A DNA stretch of 55,451 bases, taken from the NCBI RefSeq assembly GCF_006864425.1, contig NZ_QHLI01000012.1, positions 1-55,451 of the forward strand, written 5' to 3'. Both the position numbers and the translations under genes were made by a program. The stretch comes from Campylobacter troglodytis. GTDB taxonomy: Bacteria; Campylobacterota; Campylobacteria; Campylobacterales; Campylobacteraceae. Shown piece after piece: positions 36,691 to 47,548 of this stretch; positions within the stretch are counted from its first letter, which is position 1, and each line of letters begins with the position of its first letter. The notes below the pieces were generated by a model. The model was not told where the DNA came from and did not search any database. It saw nothing but the letters and a program-made list of their open reading frames with translations.

Positions 36691-37454
36691 GGCTCAAGAT
36701 ACTTTAATTTGATACAATATCATTTTAAAGTATAAAGAGCAAAATGAAAAACAAGTATATGATTCGCTCCCGAATTGTCTCAAAAGAAATTTAGGGAAAT
36801 TTTGAAGTATTTTTTTGCTTCGTGCTACGCACTCGCAACTTTGCAAGAAGCCTTGATTTAGAGGCGAAAAAAATCGCTGAAATTTGCAAAATAACTCGTG
36901 CTTGTATGAATAGAATTTTACGAGAAATTCGCATTTTAATAGCCAAAGAGTGTGAAAAAATCTCAGCGGTGAGATTGAAGTTGATGAAAGTTATTTTGGG
37001 ACAAGGCGTGTGCGTGGAAAAAGGGGGCGTGGAGCTGGAAAAAAGACACCTGTGTTTGGTATGTTAAAGCGAAACGGTTGCGTTTATACGCTCAAACACT
37101 TGCTCTGCCAAAGAGCTACTGCCTATCATAAGGGACTTTGCAGAGCTTAACGAGTGTGAAATTTATAGTGATAGCTTCAAAGCTTATGATGGCTTAGTTG
37201 ATTTTGGTGCAAAGGCGCATTATAGGGTCAAACATAGCAAAAATGAGTTTGCAAACGGACGAAACCACATAAACGGAATAGAGAATTTCTGGGGCTTTGC
37301 AAAGTTGACACTTGCCAAATTTCGTGGAATTAAAAAAGAAAATTTTGTCCTTCATTTAAAAGAAACAGAATTAAGACGAAAAATTTAGGACAAAATCTTT
37401 ATCAAAATTTATTAAAGTTGATAAGAGAAAATCCTATTTAAAGTATCTTGAGCC
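36691..37454 (+). mobile_element. IS1595-family insertion sequence (copy E)
   Basis: The element is 764 bases. The ends are GGCTCAAGATACTTTAATTTG and ...TTTAAAGTATCTTGAGCC. It is flanked by the exact 8-base target duplication TAATTTTA (36683-36690 and 37455-37462), as expected for IS1595. It carries only one micro-palindrome (36815-36850) and is uninterrupted at the other sites where copies B, C and D have insertions, so it serves as the reference for recognising them. Confidence 0.92.
36822..37388 (+). pseudogene. IS1595 transposase, frameshifted (copy E)
   Basis: The 5' frame reads LDLEAKKIAEICKITRACMNRIL and ILIAKECEKIS. Then, after frame changes, come KKTPVFGMLKRNGCVYT and, from 37092, AKELLPIIRDFAELNECEIY, YDGLVDFGAKAHYRVKH and FANGRNHINGIENFWGFAK, ending at the TAG at 37386-37388. 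The C-terminal DDE region is well preserved, but the gene needs at least two frame corrections. Confidence 0.85.
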
Positions 37455-37591
37455 TAATTTTATAAATTTATTTAAACTCAAGCTTAACATTCAAGCCTTG
37501 CAAGCCTTGCAAGCTTATTTAAATTCAAGCTTAAATTCAAGCCTTGCTTACAAAAAAACTAAATTCAAGCTAGCTAAAAACTTAAGGGCTT

Positions 37592-38977
37592 TTAGCTTCT
37601 TTTATTTTTGTGATACTCATCTATGAACCACTGCTTTTTATCATTTAAAAAATCAACAAGCTTTACAAAAAGTGCGCTCTTAGGCTCTATGATCCCTGTT
37701 TGCTTGGCATTTGTAGCGTGATAGATCGAAACTCCGTATTTACTAGCATAAAAGCTAATTAACAGTCTTTGCAAAGCAGGTTCAACGAGATTATCAAACC
37801 AAGCATTATTTGAGATGGCTATGATGATGTCGCTGTGTTTGTAAAGCTCCTCCTTTGTAGCCTCAAAGCAAATGGCATTTGTAACAAGCTGAGAGCCTAC
37901 AAGGTATTGATTTAGCTTTTCTCCTCTTGAAAACTCACCCATACCAGGCAAAAAATACTCCCTCACAAGATCGCTAATATAAGGAATCTTAGGCATATAC
38001 TCACCAAAGGCTACAAGATAGTGCTTATGCAGGATTTGCACCTCTCCTTTTTTAAAGATATAAGTGGAATTATAAAATCTCCCCTCCTCCTCATAAGGAG
38101 CACCAACCACAATGTCAATTTGAGTTGAAAATTCTTTCAAAAACTCATAATAAATCCCCCCAAAGCCCTGCTTTAAATCAAAGGCAAAGGAGCTTTCAGG
38201 AAAGATGATCAGCTCTTTTTTCTCCTCAATCGCCCTAATAATCTCATTCATAACCTCATCTGCATTCTTAGAAGCAAGATCTGGCAAAAACTTCTCATCC
38301 TCTGCTATATTTGTGTTTATTAATTTAAAATCACTAGCTAAGACTTGAAAATCCTTGTTTTGATACTGAATTCCTGTAAGCACTAAAACAAATATAATAA
38401 AGAGCTTATAATACCTTGAAATGTATTTTTCATACCAAAAATAGGCTATTAAAAATATACAAATTATCCCCCTAAAACTAGCATCAAAAAAGCCATAAAC
38501 AGTTAAAACCCCCCAATTTAGCCAATCAAAGCCCAAAAAATGAATGAAAGATAAAGCAAATATGCCAGCAAGCCTTAAAAAATCAAAGCCAAGCAAATGA
38601 CAAAGCCTAAACAAAATAGCATAAAAAAGCCCAATGCCAAGTAGTTCAAGGGGGATTATGTAATGAAGATTATAATAGATCGAAGATAGGGCTATCCAAT
38701 AAAACCACATTAATGAGAGAAAAAAGCCTGTTAAAAACCATCCAGCCCCATCACTTCGCAAAAGCAGGACAAAGCCATAGATTGCCAAAAATGGAGAAAA
38801 AAGCTGCAAGAGTGCTATATCAACTAAACCCTCATCTTCTAAGAGGGCAAGGTAGATTGAATTTGAAATAAAAAAAGCTGAAAAAAAGGCTTTTATTATT
38901 TTTAAAATGCTAGAATTTGAGTTTAAGTTTTTCAAAGAAGGAGTTTTGGATGCAAGAGAGTTCGCTTTTAACTTCAT
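37592..38977 (-). CDS. lnt: Apolipoprotein N-acyltransferase
   Basis: This protein has 461 residues. About six hydrophobic helices occupy residues 25-210. The periplasmic nitrilase-like domain holds the triad: Glu in IIFPESSFAF, Lys in HKHYLVAFGEYMP and Cys in TNAICFEA. It adds the third acyl chain to lipoproteins. The ATG at 38977 overlaps the divergent yajC start by 28 bases; a TTG at 38935 would avoid this, giving 447 residues closer to the expected length. The start is therefore uncertain. The neighbourhood lnt/yajC-secDF is conserved in Campylobacter. Confidence 0.9.
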   Translation of the reverse strand: MKLKANSLASKTPSLKNLNSNSSILKIIKAFFSAFFISNSIYLALLEDEGLVDIALLQLFSPFLAIYGFVLLLRSDGAGWFLTGFFLSLMWFYWIALSSIYYNLHYIIPLELLGIGLFYAILFRLCHLLGFDFLRLAGIFALSFIHFLGFDWLNWGVLTVYGFFDASFRGIICIFLIAYFWYEKYISRYYKLFIIFVLVLTGIQYQNKDFQVLASDFKLINTNIAEDEKFLPDLASKNADEVMNEIIRAIEEKKELIIFPESSFAFDLKQGFGGIYYEFLKEFSTQIDIVVGAPYEEEGRFYNSTYIFKKGEVQILHKHYLVAFGEYMPKIPYISDLVREYFLPGMGEFSRGEKLNQYLVGSQLVTNAICFEATKEELYKHSDIIIAISNNAWFDNLVEPALQRLLISFYASKYGVSIYHATNAKQTGIIEPKSALFVKLVDFLNDKKQWFIDEYHKNKRS

Positions 38978-39222
38978 TGTTGCCCTTGATCGTTTTGATC
39001 GCCATTTTTTATTTTTTGGTTATAAGACCCCAACAAAAGCAAGCAAAAGCCCATCAGAAAATGATAGATGAGTTACAAAAGGGCGATAAGATTATCACAA
39101 CGGGCGGTTTGATCTGTGAGGTTATAAAACCAGAACAAGATCATATCAAAGTTAAGATTAATGAAGAGGGTGTTTTTGTAAAAATTTCAAAAAAATTTAT
39201 CGCAGAGAAGCTAGATGGCTAG
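38950..39222 (+). CDS. yajC: Preprotein translocase subunit YajC
   Basis: This protein has 90 residues. A single N-terminal membrane helix (LLTSLLPLIVLIAIFYFLVI) is followed by RPQQKQAKAHQKMIDELQKGDKIITTGGL, the YajC signature. It is an accessory of the SecDF complex. The ATG is chosen because AGAAGGAGTTTTGG precedes it. Its stop overlaps the secD start by 8 bases. Confidence 0.95.
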   Translation: MQESSLLTSLLPLIVLIAIFYFLVIRPQQKQAKAHQKMIDELQKGDKIITTGGLICEVIKPEQDHIKVKINEEGVFVKISKKFIAEKLDG

Positions 39223-40939
39223 TAGGCTTAGTTATAGACTTATTATATTCATTATAGTTTTAATCTTTTCTCTCCTTTTTTCCTTGCCCTCTTTTTTGCA
39301 AAGTGAGGTTGGCAAAAAGATAAATTTAGGGCTTGATTTGCAAGGTGGGCTTTATATGCTACTTGGCATAGACGCACAAGAGGCTATAAATTCAAAGATC
39401 AAAACCATAGCCTCAACCCTAAACTACGAAATCAACAAGCAAAATATCATCATTGACGAGCTAAGAATAAGCGATGAATTCATAGAATTCACAGTCTTAG
39501 ATGAGGCTGATCTAGCCAAAATAGATGCTGTTTTAAAGCAAATTGAGGGCTTAGAAATTGAGCTTATAAACTCACATTATAGCCTTAGTTTAAGTGCTGT
39601 GGAGCTTGAAGCTACTATGGATTATGCACTGCTTCAAGCAGTTGAAACCATAAGAAACCGTCTTGATGAGTTTGGCTTAGCCGAGCCAACCGTGGCAAAA
39701 CAAGGAAAAGACAAAATTCTAGTAGAACTTGCTGGCATTAAAACCCGTGAGGATGAGCTTCGTGCAAAGGAACGCATTATGAAAGCCGCGCATTTGCAGC
39801 TTATGGAAGTTGATGCACAAAGAATGCCAATGGCTCATTTACTCAGCCAAAGCGAGGCTGCTGCTTATGGGGATATTATTTTGCCCGATGCAAAAGATGA
39901 AAACATAAAATACGCCCTAAAAAGCATACCCGTGCTTGATGGGTCTATGCTTACAGACGCGCGAGTGGGCTTTGGGCAAACCTCAAATTCCCCTGTTATC
40001 AATTTCACCTTAAATTCACAAGGGGCTGCGATTTTTGCTGATTACACAGAAAAAAGCGTTGGTAAGCGCCTTGCCATAGTCCTTGATAACAAGGTCTATT
40101 CAGCTCCAAATATAAATGAAAGAATCGGCGGAGGTAGCGGACAAATCAGCGGAAATTTCACCACAGAAGAAGCGCGCGATGTGGCTGTTGCTTTGCGAAG
40201 TGGAGCCTTGCTAGCCCCTGTTAAGTTGCTAGAACAAAGAAGCATAGGACCGTCCTTAGGAGCTGAGAGCATTAAAATGTCGATGATTGCTTTAATTGGA
40301 GCTAGCATTGCCATTGTTTCTTTTATGTTTTTGTATTACGGCATAGCTGGTATCTTTGCAAATCTTGCCTTGGCTGTTAATATACTAGGCATCATTTCGA
40401 TTATGTCTATGTTTGGAGCGACCCTAACCTTGCCCGGTATGGCTGGACTTGTTTTAACAGTAGGTATGGCTGTGGATGCAAATGTCATCATAAACGAACG
40501 CATAAGAGAGCTTTTAAGAGAGGGGCTAAGCATAAGTAAAAGCGTGGAAAATGGCTATAAAAATGCTATGAGTGCTATTATTGACTCAAATTTAACAAGT
40601 TTAGTTACCTCAATCGCCCTTTATGCTTACGGCACAGGAGCTGTAAAAGGCTTTGCTGTAACCCTTGGCATAGGCATAGTGGTGTCTATGATTACAGCGA
40701 TTTTAGGAACACACGGAATGTTTGAGTTTTTTATGACACGCATTGAAAAAAGTGGCAACACAAGGCTTTGGTTTGGTTATAAAAGACCTGAGTTAATAGA
40801 ATATTCTTTAAATTTAGCAAGAACTGCTGCCAAAAGAAATGCAGCAAGCTTAAATCAAACAAGAAATTCAACAAATTCTGTGAATTTAAGCTCACCAAAA
40901 AACTCTCAAGCAAATTTAAATTCAGTAAAAAGGCTTTAA
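39215..40939 (+). CDS. secD: Protein translocase subunit SecD
   Basis: This protein has 574 residues. TM1 is followed by GLDLQGGLYMLLGI, the large periplasmic P1 domain, and the five-helix RND-like domain with MVLTVGMAVDANVIINERIREL-type sequence (GMAVDANVIINERI). It works with SecF and YajC to drive late steps of export using proton motive force. The C-terminal tail beyond the last helix (SLNQTRNSTNSVNLSSPKN...) is an Asn/Ser-rich low-complexity extension built from AAATTCA-like DNA, resembling the insertion in the TauE-like gene. Confidence 0.96.
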   Translation: MASRLSYRLIIFIIVLIFSLLFSLPSFLQSEVGKKINLGLDLQGGLYMLLGIDAQEAINSKIKTIASTLNYEINKQNIIIDELRISDEFIEFTVLDEADLAKIDAVLKQIEGLEIELINSHYSLSLSAVELEATMDYALLQAVETIRNRLDEFGLAEPTVAKQGKDKILVELAGIKTREDELRAKERIMKAAHLQLMEVDAQRMPMAHLLSQSEAAAYGDIILPDAKDENIKYALKSIPVLDGSMLTDARVGFGQTSNSPVINFTLNSQGAAIFADYTEKSVGKRLAIVLDNKVYSAPNINERIGGGSGQISGNFTTEEARDVAVALRSGALLAPVKLLEQRSIGPSLGAESIKMSMIALIGASIAIVSFMFLYYGIAGIFANLALAVNILGIISIMSMFGATLTLPGMAGLVLTVGMAVDANVIINERIRELLREGLSISKSVENGYKNAMSAIIDSNLTSLVTSIALYAYGTGAVKGFAVTLGIGIVVSMITAILGTHGMFEFFMTRIEKSGNTRLWFGYKRPELIEYSLNLARTAAKRNAASLNQTRNSTNSVNLSSPKNSQANLNSVKRL

Positions 40940-40940
40940 A

Positions 40941-41912
40941 ATGCAATTTTTTAGCGAGAAAAAAGTTTATGATTTTATGAAGATGCGCTACAGCGCTCTT
41001 GCTTTGTGTGCGATTTTACTGCTTGGCACTATTTATCTTTTTGTAAGCAAGGGACTTCAATATGGCATTGATTTTAGCGGAGGAACGCTCGTTCAGGTGC
41101 AGTATAAGGAAAAAGCTCCCATAGCTCAAATTAGAGAGCTTTTAAGTATTACTGGCGAATTTCAAAACCTCTCAGTTACTGAATTTGGCTCAGACAGCGA
41201 AATAACCATTCGTTTCCTAGAAAGCCAAGCCAATCTTTCAAACGACATAGGTGCTTATATAAGCAAGCTTTTAAAGGATACAGGTGAGTTTGAGCTTCGC
41301 CGCGTTGATGTAGTAGGACCAAAGGTAGGCGATGAGCTTCGTGAAAAGGGGCTTATGGCGATAGTTGTGAGCCTAATTGCCATTTTAATTTACATTGCGG
41401 TGCGTTTTGAGTGGCGTTTTGCCCTAGCAGCCATCATCACAGAGATTCACGATGTTTTCATTACGCTCGGGGCGATAATGCTTTTTGGCATAGATGTGAA
41501 TTTGGAGATTTTAGCCGCAGTTTTAACCGTGCTAGGATATTCTCTAAACGATAAAATCATCATCTTTGATAGGATTAGAGATGGCATCAAAACAAGCAAA
41601 CAAACAAATTTAGCTTTAATCATCAACGAAAGCGTCTCGGCAACGCTCTCACGCACCATTATCACTTCTGGCACAAGCGGGGCAACTGTGATTATACTTT
41701 ATCTCTTTGGAGGCTCGATGATAGAGGGCTTTTCGCTTACCTTGCTCGTTGGCATAATAATTGGCACTTTAAGCTCTATTTTCGTGGCAAGTCCTATCTT
41801 GCTTTGGTTTAAATTCAGCGTTTTAGACTACCGCAAAAAAGAGCTAGATAAGATCAAAAAGCAGCAAGAAAAGGCAAAATTACGAAGCCTTTATGAAAAA
41901 GGAAGTATCTAA
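40941..41912 (+). CDS. secF: Protein translocase subunit SecF
   Basis: This protein has 323 residues and six predicted membrane helices. [18 protein letters not shown] near the N-terminus and [21 protein letters not shown] are the SecF hallmarks. It follows secD by one base, and its TAA overlaps the leuS ATG (TAATG). It forms the SecDF complex with the preceding product. Confidence 0.96.
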   Translation: MQFFSEKKVYDFMKMRYSALALCAILLLGTIYLFVSKGLQYGIDFSGGTLVQVQYKEKAPIAQIRELLSITGEFQNLSVTEFGSDSEITIRFLESQANLSNDIGAYISKLLKDTGEFELRRVDVVGPKVGDELREKGLMAIVVSLIAILIYIAVRFEWRFALAAIITEIHDVFITLGAIMLFGIDVNLEILAAVLTVLGYSLNDKIIIFDRIRDGIKTSKQTNLALIINESVSATLSRTIITSGTSGATVIILYLFGGSMIEGFSLTLLVGIIIGTLSSIFVASPILLWFKFSVLDYRKKELDKIKKQQEKAKLRSLYEKGSI

Positions 41913-44353
41913 TGCCCTATAATGCAAAAGATATAGAAAAAAAATGGCAAGAAATTTGGGAGAAAGAACAAAGCTTTGAGCCAAAGGATGATTTTTCTTT
42001 GCCTAAAAAATACATTCTTTCAATGTTTCCCTACCCAAGCGGACGCATACATATGGGACACGTGCGAAATTACACCATTGGAGACGCACTTGCAAGGCAT
42101 TTTCGCAAGATGGGCTTTAATGTTTTGCACCCCATAGGCTTTGATAGCTTTGGAATGCCAGCTGAAAACGCCGCGATAAAACATAAAATTCACCCCAAAA
42201 CCTGGACCTATGAAAATATAGACTATATGAAAAAAGAGCTTTTTGCCCTCGGACTTTCTTTTTCAAGAAAGAGAATCCTAGCAACTTCTGATCCCATTTA
42301 CACGAAATTTGAGCAAGAATTTTTCATCAAGATGTTTGAAAAAGGGCTAATTTACACAAAAGAAGCAAGTGTGAATTGGTGTGAAAATGACAAAACCGTC
42401 CTTGCAAACGAGCAAGTGATTGAGGGTAAATGCTGGCGTTGTGGGGGTGAAGTGTCTCAAAAAAAGATGAGTGGGTATTATGTAAAGATTACGGACTATG
42501 CAAACGAGCTTTTAAAGGATTTAGAAAAACTGCAAGGCAAGTGGTCTCCACAAGTGCTTACTATGCAAGAAAATTGGATAGGAAAGAGCTATGGGCTTGA
42601 ATTTTCCTTTGAACTTGATGATGAAAGTGTGATAAAATCGAATGAAAAAAGCTTTGAGGTTTTTACAACTCGTGCAGATACCATTTATGGAGTAAGTTAT
42701 ATAGCCCTAGCACCCGAACACAGCATAGTTTGCACCCTTTTAGAAAAAAACTTGCTTGACAAAGAAAAGGCTAAAAAAATTCACGCTATGCAAAATCAAA
42801 GCCAAAGGCAAAGGCAAATGGCTGAAAAAGAGGGCTATTTCTTAGGCATTTATGCACTTCATCCGCTAACAAAGGCAAAAATTCCCGTGTGGGTTGCAAA
42901 TTTTGTTTTAAGCGATTATGGAAGCGGTGCGGTTATGGCTGTGCCTGCACACGATGAAAGAGATTTCGAGTTTGCTAAATTTTATAATTTGCCTATAGTG
43001 CAAGTGATTTCACACAAGGAATTCACGCCAAATGAGGCTTGGACTCAAAAAGCAGGTGTCTTAATAAATAGCGATGAATTTAGCGGTTTAGAATGTAACG
43101 AAGCAAGGGAGAAAATCACTGAATTTTTTGAGAAACAGGGGCTTGGCAAAAGGATTACAAATTATAAAATAAGGGATTGGGGGGTTTCAAGGCAAAGGTA
43201 TTGGGGTGCGCCCATTCCTATGGTGCGTTGTGCGAAATGCGGCATAGTTCCGCAAAATTTAAACGCCTTGCCCATTACCTTGCCAGATGATATTGAGCTT
43301 ACGGGAGAGGGAAATCCACTTGAAAAGCACCCTTCGTGGAAAGACTGTGTGTGTCCTAAATGTAAAAATAAGGCTAAAAAAGAATGCGACACCCTTGATA
43401 CCTTCTTTGAAAGCTCTTGGTATTTTGCGCGCTTTGCTAGCGATGAGTGCACTTGGCAAGAAACCGCACTTGATAAAAAAAGTATGGAGTATTGGCTCAA
43501 TGTCGATCAATACATAGGCGGCATAGAACACGCCATCTTGCACCTTTTATATGCGCGCTTTTTTCAAAAGGCTTTGAGGGATTTGGGCTACTTAAATGTA
43601 GATGAGCCTTTTGAGAGACTTTTAACGCAAGGAATGGTTTTAAAAGACGGAGCAAAAATGAGTAAAAGCAAGGGAAATGTGGTTGATCCTGATGAGCTTA
43701 TCAATAAATACGGAGCTGACACAGCAAGGCTTTTCATACTCTTTGCTGCCCCTCCAGCAAAAGAGCTTGAATGGAACGATAATGCCGTTGAGGGAGCTTA
43801 CCGCTTTTTGTGTAGGCTTTGGGATAGGGCTTTGCAGCTGCGTCCTTCTTCGCAAATGCCCATCATTTCACAAAACGAGCTAAATAAAGAGGAAAAATAC
43901 GCAAGATTAAAGGTGTATGAAGCCTTGAAGAAAGCAGACGAGGTGTATAAGGGTAATTTTGCTTTTAACACTTTAATCGCTGCTTGTATGGAGGCTTTAA
44001 ATGCCTTAAATTCAGTCCAAAATAAAGCACTTTTAAAAGAGGGCTTTTTTATCATCTTAAATGTGCTTGAACCCATTGTGCCGCATATTTGCTCTGAGTT
44101 AAGCGAAAGGCTTTTTAAGCGGGCAAATTTAGGCAAAATCGCCCTTGCCAGCGAAGCCTTTGTAAAAGATAGCTTAAAACTTGGGGTTAGCATAAATGGC
44201 AAGAACCGTGCAGAAATCGAGGTTTCAAACACTGCCACTAAAAACGAAATTTTACAAAGTGCAAAAAAAGCCACTCAAAAATGGCTTGAAAACAAGGAAA
44301 TTTTAAAAGAAATTTATGTTGAAAAAAAGCTTGTGAATTTGGTGGTGAAATGA
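41912..44353 (+). CDS. leuS: Leucyl-tRNA synthetase
   Basis: This 813-residue class I synthetase has [19 protein letters not shown] (HIGH motif as HMGH), an editing domain with TTRADTIYG and [13 protein letters not shown], a zinc-type insertion CGKC-like ([20 protein letters not shown]), and [12 protein letters not shown]. It charges tRNA-Leu. It is coupled to secF and overlaps the following lptE-like gene by 4 bases. Confidence 0.97.
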   Translation: MPYNAKDIEKKWQEIWEKEQSFEPKDDFSLPKKYILSMFPYPSGRIHMGHVRNYTIGDALARHFRKMGFNVLHPIGFDSFGMPAENAAIKHKIHPKTWTYENIDYMKKELFALGLSFSRKRILATSDPIYTKFEQEFFIKMFEKGLIYTKEASVNWCENDKTVLANEQVIEGKCWRCGGEVSQKKMSGYYVKITDYANELLKDLEKLQGKWSPQVLTMQENWIGKSYGLEFSFELDDESVIKSNEKSFEVFTTRADTIYGVSYIALAPEHSIVCTLLEKNLLDKEKAKKIHAMQNQSQRQRQMAEKEGYFLGIYALHPLTKAKIPVWVANFVLSDYGSGAVMAVPAHDERDFEFAKFYNLPIVQVISHKEFTPNEAWTQKAGVLINSDEFSGLECNEAREKITEFFEKQGLGKRITNYKIRDWGVSRQRYWGAPIPMVRCAKCGIVPQNLNALPITLPDDIELTGEGNPLEKHPSWKDCVCPKCKNKAKKECDTLDTFFESSWYFARFASDECTWQETALDKKSMEYWLNVDQYIGGIEHAILHLLYARFFQKALRDLGYLNVDEPFERLLTQGMVLKDGAKMSKSKGNVVDPDELINKYGADTARLFILFAAPPAKELEWNDNAVEGAYRFLCRLWDRALQLRPSSQMPIISQNELNKEEKYARLKVYEALKKADEVYKGNFAFNTLIAACMEALNALNSVQNKALLKEGFFIILNVLEPIVPHICSELSERLFKRANLGKIALASEAFVKDSLKLGVSINGKNRAEIEVSNTATKNEILQSAKKATQKWLENKEILKEIYVEKKLVNLVVK

Positions 44354-44988
44354 GAATTTGTGGCGTGAATTTAAGGCTTGAATTTGTTGCTAAAAATTTT
44401 AAAAATTGCGTGAGTTTTTTTGAATTTTTTACCAAAATTCAAAGAAATTTAGCCAAATTTGCCAAAACACTCACTCAAATTCTCTCTCCCCTTTCACTAG
44501 CCTTTTTTTTTGTAGCCTGTGGCTATTTGCCTACAAGCAAGGTAGCAAGTAATGTTTTTAGCGATAAAATTTATGTCTATGTTAGCATTTCTCAACAAGA
44601 TGCAAGAAATAGCATTTATATAGTCGATACCGTGCGTGAGTTAATCATAAACAAGCTTGACAAAAGCCCAGCAAACAAAGACGAGGCAGATGAAAGTCTT
44701 TATGTAAATATGCAAAATTTGAGCTTTATCCCCATAATCTACGATGAAAACGGCTATGTCATAGCCTATAAAACAAGAATCACACTGGGCTTTGAGGCAC
44801 ATTTTAAAGACGGACACAAGGAAAAAATCACAACAAGCGGGGATTATGACTTTGCTATCTCGCCAAATAGTGTTATTAGCGACTCAGCAAGATTTGATGC
44901 CATTAGAAATGCTAGTAGTGAAGCCTTTGATGAGTTTGTTTCTATCATTTCTATGAGGGGGCTAAAATGGCAAACATCAACGAATTAG
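44350..44988 (+). CDS. lptE: LPS-assembly lipoprotein LptE-like
   Basis: This protein has 212 residues as read. A hydrophobic signal [14 protein letters not shown] ends in lipobox FVAC at Cys57, followed by [24 protein letters not shown], typical of the epsilonproteobacterial LptE. LptE plugs LptD to insert LPS in the outer membrane. About 40 residues precede the signal, too many for a normal signal peptide. A GTG at codon 21 or another internal start is likely, although the ATG overlaps leuS in the usual coupled way. The assignment rests on position between leuS and the next gene plus the lipoprotein pattern. Confidence 0.75.
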   Translation: MRICGVNLRLEFVAKNFKNCVSFFEFFTKIQRNLAKFAKTLTQILSPLSLAFFFVACGYLPTSKVASNVFSDKIYVYVSISQQDARNSIYIVDTVRELIINKLDKSPANKDEADESLYVNMQNLSFIPIIYDENGYVIAYKTRITLGFEAHFKDGHKEKITTSGDYDFAISPNSVISDSARFDAIRNASSEAFDEFVSIISMRGLKWQTSTN

Positions 44989-46352
44989 CCAAAGAAACCC
45001 TTTTAAAGCTTAAAGAAAGAGGCTTAAAGGCAACTCCTGAAAATTACACTGAGATCTTTGAGGAGCTAAGCTTTAAAAGGGGTATGAGCGGTGGTACAAA
45101 GGAAAAAATCGCCAAATTTAAATCCTTGCTTGTGCCAAGCTATCAAGATGACAAGCAGCTACAAAATGCCAAAAACATAGACGAGCTTTTAAGCTATCTC
45201 ATTTCAAGACTTAATAGACAAAGCAATGACAAGGCGGCTGAATTTTTAAGACTTTTAAACACAGTTATAAAAAGCCTACTTGTAAGCCACGATAAGAGGG
45301 TTAAGGATATGGCTTTTTTAAGCCTTGATAAGCCTTTTAAAAATATGCAAAGCGAGCAAATTTATTTTTTGGAAAAAAAATGGCAAGAATGGGAAAAAGC
45401 CTACAAAGAAGACAAGGAACTTGACAATAAACTTGCTGAGTATGGAATCAAAAACGAGGACTTTGCTCTTAGTATAAATAAATTATTAGACCAGCTAAAT
45501 GCTAGATCTTACAAAAGATTTGCCTCTCTAATTTGCCTTTGTTTGCAGCCCTCACTCACAGAAAATGAAGCCTTAAAAGACTTTGAGCTAAGATTAAAAA
45601 ACAAGCCTTATACTGTCTTGCCAAATGAAGGCACAAGTGATGATTTTGCCAACGAACTTGCAAAGATGGTAAATAAACGCATAAATGCTGATTTAAGATT
45701 TCATCAAAAAAATCTTAGCTTTTATAATCAAAACTTGCAAAGATTAAGCACCTTACTTGATGCCATAAATAGCGAAAATAAAAGCTCAAAAAGCCTCATA
45801 AACAAGCTAGAAAAAAATGAAGATGGCAGTGTAAGTTTAAGCCTTGAAACCTTAAATTCTAAGTTTAATAAGCTACTTGATAAGCTTGCAAAGATGGATA
45901 AGCAAGTTGAGGTGCTAAATGATGACAAAGAAAGAGAGGCATATAGCCTGAAAACCCGAGTAGCTAGGCTTGATGAGTGCTTTTTACAAGATAGGACAAA
46001 TTACACACTTTGTGCTTTTAGCATAAGTAATTACAGCTTTATCATTGAAAAATACGGACTTGATAACTTTAAAGAGATTATGTCTCATTTTGAAAAGGTG
46101 CTTAATGATAACTGTGTTAATGAAGATGAGCTTTGGCTACTTGATGAAAAATCTTATCTTTTGGTTCTTTATGAGAAGGATTATAACGAGGTTGTAGAAT
46201 TTGTTAGCAAAAACATCACAGAGATAGAGGGTTTTAAGTTTATATACAAGCAAGAAACCGTGCTTCCTAGGATAGTAAGCTTTTTTATGGACAAGCAAAG
46301 CTATCCGCACTTAAATTTGCTTGATGCATTAATAGAAAAAATAGAACAATGA
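44967..46352 (+). CDS. Conserved protein with degenerate GGDEF-like C-terminus
   Basis: This 461-residue soluble protein has residues 1-300 largely helical and coiled-coil (ALQ/LKE-rich, NLQRLSTLLDAINSENKSSKSLINKLEKNEDG). From about 330, DRTNYTLCAFSISNYSFIIEKYGLDNFKEIMSHFEKVL followed by DELWLLDEKSYLLVLYEKDY resembles the diguanylate-cyclase fold but lacks any GGDEF signature, so it is probably not catalytic. The gene lies between lptE and folC with overlaps of 22 and 4 bases, the conserved Campylobacter order. Function unknown. Confidence 0.7.
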   Translation: MANINELAKETLLKLKERGLKATPENYTEIFEELSFKRGMSGGTKEKIAKFKSLLVPSYQDDKQLQNAKNIDELLSYLISRLNRQSNDKAAEFLRLLNTVIKSLLVSHDKRVKDMAFLSLDKPFKNMQSEQIYFLEKKWQEWEKAYKEDKELDNKLAEYGIKNEDFALSINKLLDQLNARSYKRFASLICLCLQPSLTENEALKDFELRLKNKPYTVLPNEGTSDDFANELAKMVNKRINADLRFHQKNLSFYNQNLQRLSTLLDAINSENKSSKSLINKLEKNEDGSVSLSLETLNSKFNKLLDKLAKMDKQVEVLNDDKEREAYSLKTRVARLDECFLQDRTNYTLCAFSISNYSFIIEKYGLDNFKEIMSHFEKVLNDNCVNEDELWLLDEKSYLLVLYEKDYNEVVEFVSKNITEIEGFKFIYKQETVLPRIVSFFMDKQSYPHLNLLDALIEKIEQ

Positions 46353-47548
46353 ATTTTAAAGAATTCTTAGCAAAAAAGAACGAACATTACGCACAAATCG
46401 ATAAATTCAGGTCGTGGAGAATTTATGAGGCTTACAAAGAGCTTTTTGGCAAGATTAAAATCATTCACATCATAGGCACAAATGGCAAGGGTAGCACAGG
46501 ACGGTTTTTGGCTCAGCTTTTAAAGGGGCTTGAATTTAGCGTGGGGCATTACACAAGCCCACATATCTTTGAATTTAATGAAAGATTTTGGCTAAATGGG
46601 GCTATTTTAAGCGATAATGAACTTGAAAAGGCTCACGAGAATTTAGCTAGTTTGATGAGCGAGGCTGATTTAAACTCGCTTTCATATTTTGAGTATGCTA
46701 CCTTTTTGGCTGCTTTTATTTTTAAGGACTGTGATTTTATCATCTTTGAGGCAGGGCTTGGTGGTGAATATGACGCTACTTCGGTATTTGAAAAGGCTTT
46801 AAGCATTTTTACTCCAATTTCAAAAGACCACACTCAAATTTTAGGCGAGAATTTACTTGACATTGCAAGGACAAAGCTAAAAGTGATGAGTAAAAACGCC
46901 GTCATTTCAAGTGTGCAAGAAAAAAGCGTTTTAAAATTAGCTGAGAAAATAGCCCTTTTAAAGAATTCAAATCTTTATAAAGCAGATGAATTTATAATTT
47001 CACAAGGCAAAGAATTCAAAAATGCCCTTGAAAGCTATATTAGAAAATATAATTTGCCTGAGTTTTTACAAGAAAATCTAAAAACCGCACTTTGTGCCTT
47101 GAATTTTTTAATAAATTCAGCAAAAATTCAAACAAATTTAGCCTCTGCCTTGAATTCGCTTCAAGCCCTTGATTTAAGGGGACGTTGCGAGAAAATCAAC
47201 GAAAACATAATCATCGATGTAGGACACAATGAAGAAGCAGCAAGAGCACTTGCAAGGCATTTTGAGGGACAAAAATTCACTCTCATTTACAACTCATTTT
47301 TAGATAAAAATATTTTTGCCATTTTAAGCATTTTGAAACCTTTAATTGATAAAATCTTAATTTATGATTATTTTAGCCAAAGGCAGCTAGCCACAAAGAA
47401 GATAAAACTTATAGCCAAGGACCTTGGCATAGCTTGTAAAAAATTCAAAGATCTAAGAAAAGATAAAAATTATTTAGTCTTTGGTTCCTTTGTTTTGGTG
47501 GAAAGTTTTTTAAGGGAGTATTTTGAAGAAATACAAAAGGATGATTGA
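46349..47548 (+). CDS. folC: Folylpolyglutamate / dihydrofolate synthase
   Basis: This protein has 399 residues and is a Mur-ligase-like enzyme: ATP loop HIIGTNGKGSTGRFLAQLL, GHYTSPHIFEFNERF, FEAGLGGEYDAT and DVGHNEEAARALARHF. It adds glutamate to dihydropteroate and folates. It overlaps the preceding gene by 4 bases and the M23 peptidase by 26. The folC-M23 peptidase-bactofilin-mfd order is also present in H. pylori. Confidence 0.94.
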   Translation: MNFKEFLAKKNEHYAQIDKFRSWRIYEAYKELFGKIKIIHIIGTNGKGSTGRFLAQLLKGLEFSVGHYTSPHIFEFNERFWLNGAILSDNELEKAHENLASLMSEADLNSLSYFEYATFLAAFIFKDCDFIIFEAGLGGEYDATSVFEKALSIFTPISKDHTQILGENLLDIARTKLKVMSKNAVISSVQEKSVLKLAEKIALLKNSNLYKADEFIISQGKEFKNALESYIRKYNLPEFLQENLKTALCALNFLINSAKIQTNLASALNSLQALDLRGRCEKINENIIIDVGHNEEAARALARHFEGQKFTLIYNSFLDKNIFAILSILKPLIDKILIYDYFSQRQLATKKIKLIAKDLGIACKKFKDLRKDKNYLVFGSFVLVESFLREYFEEIQKDD

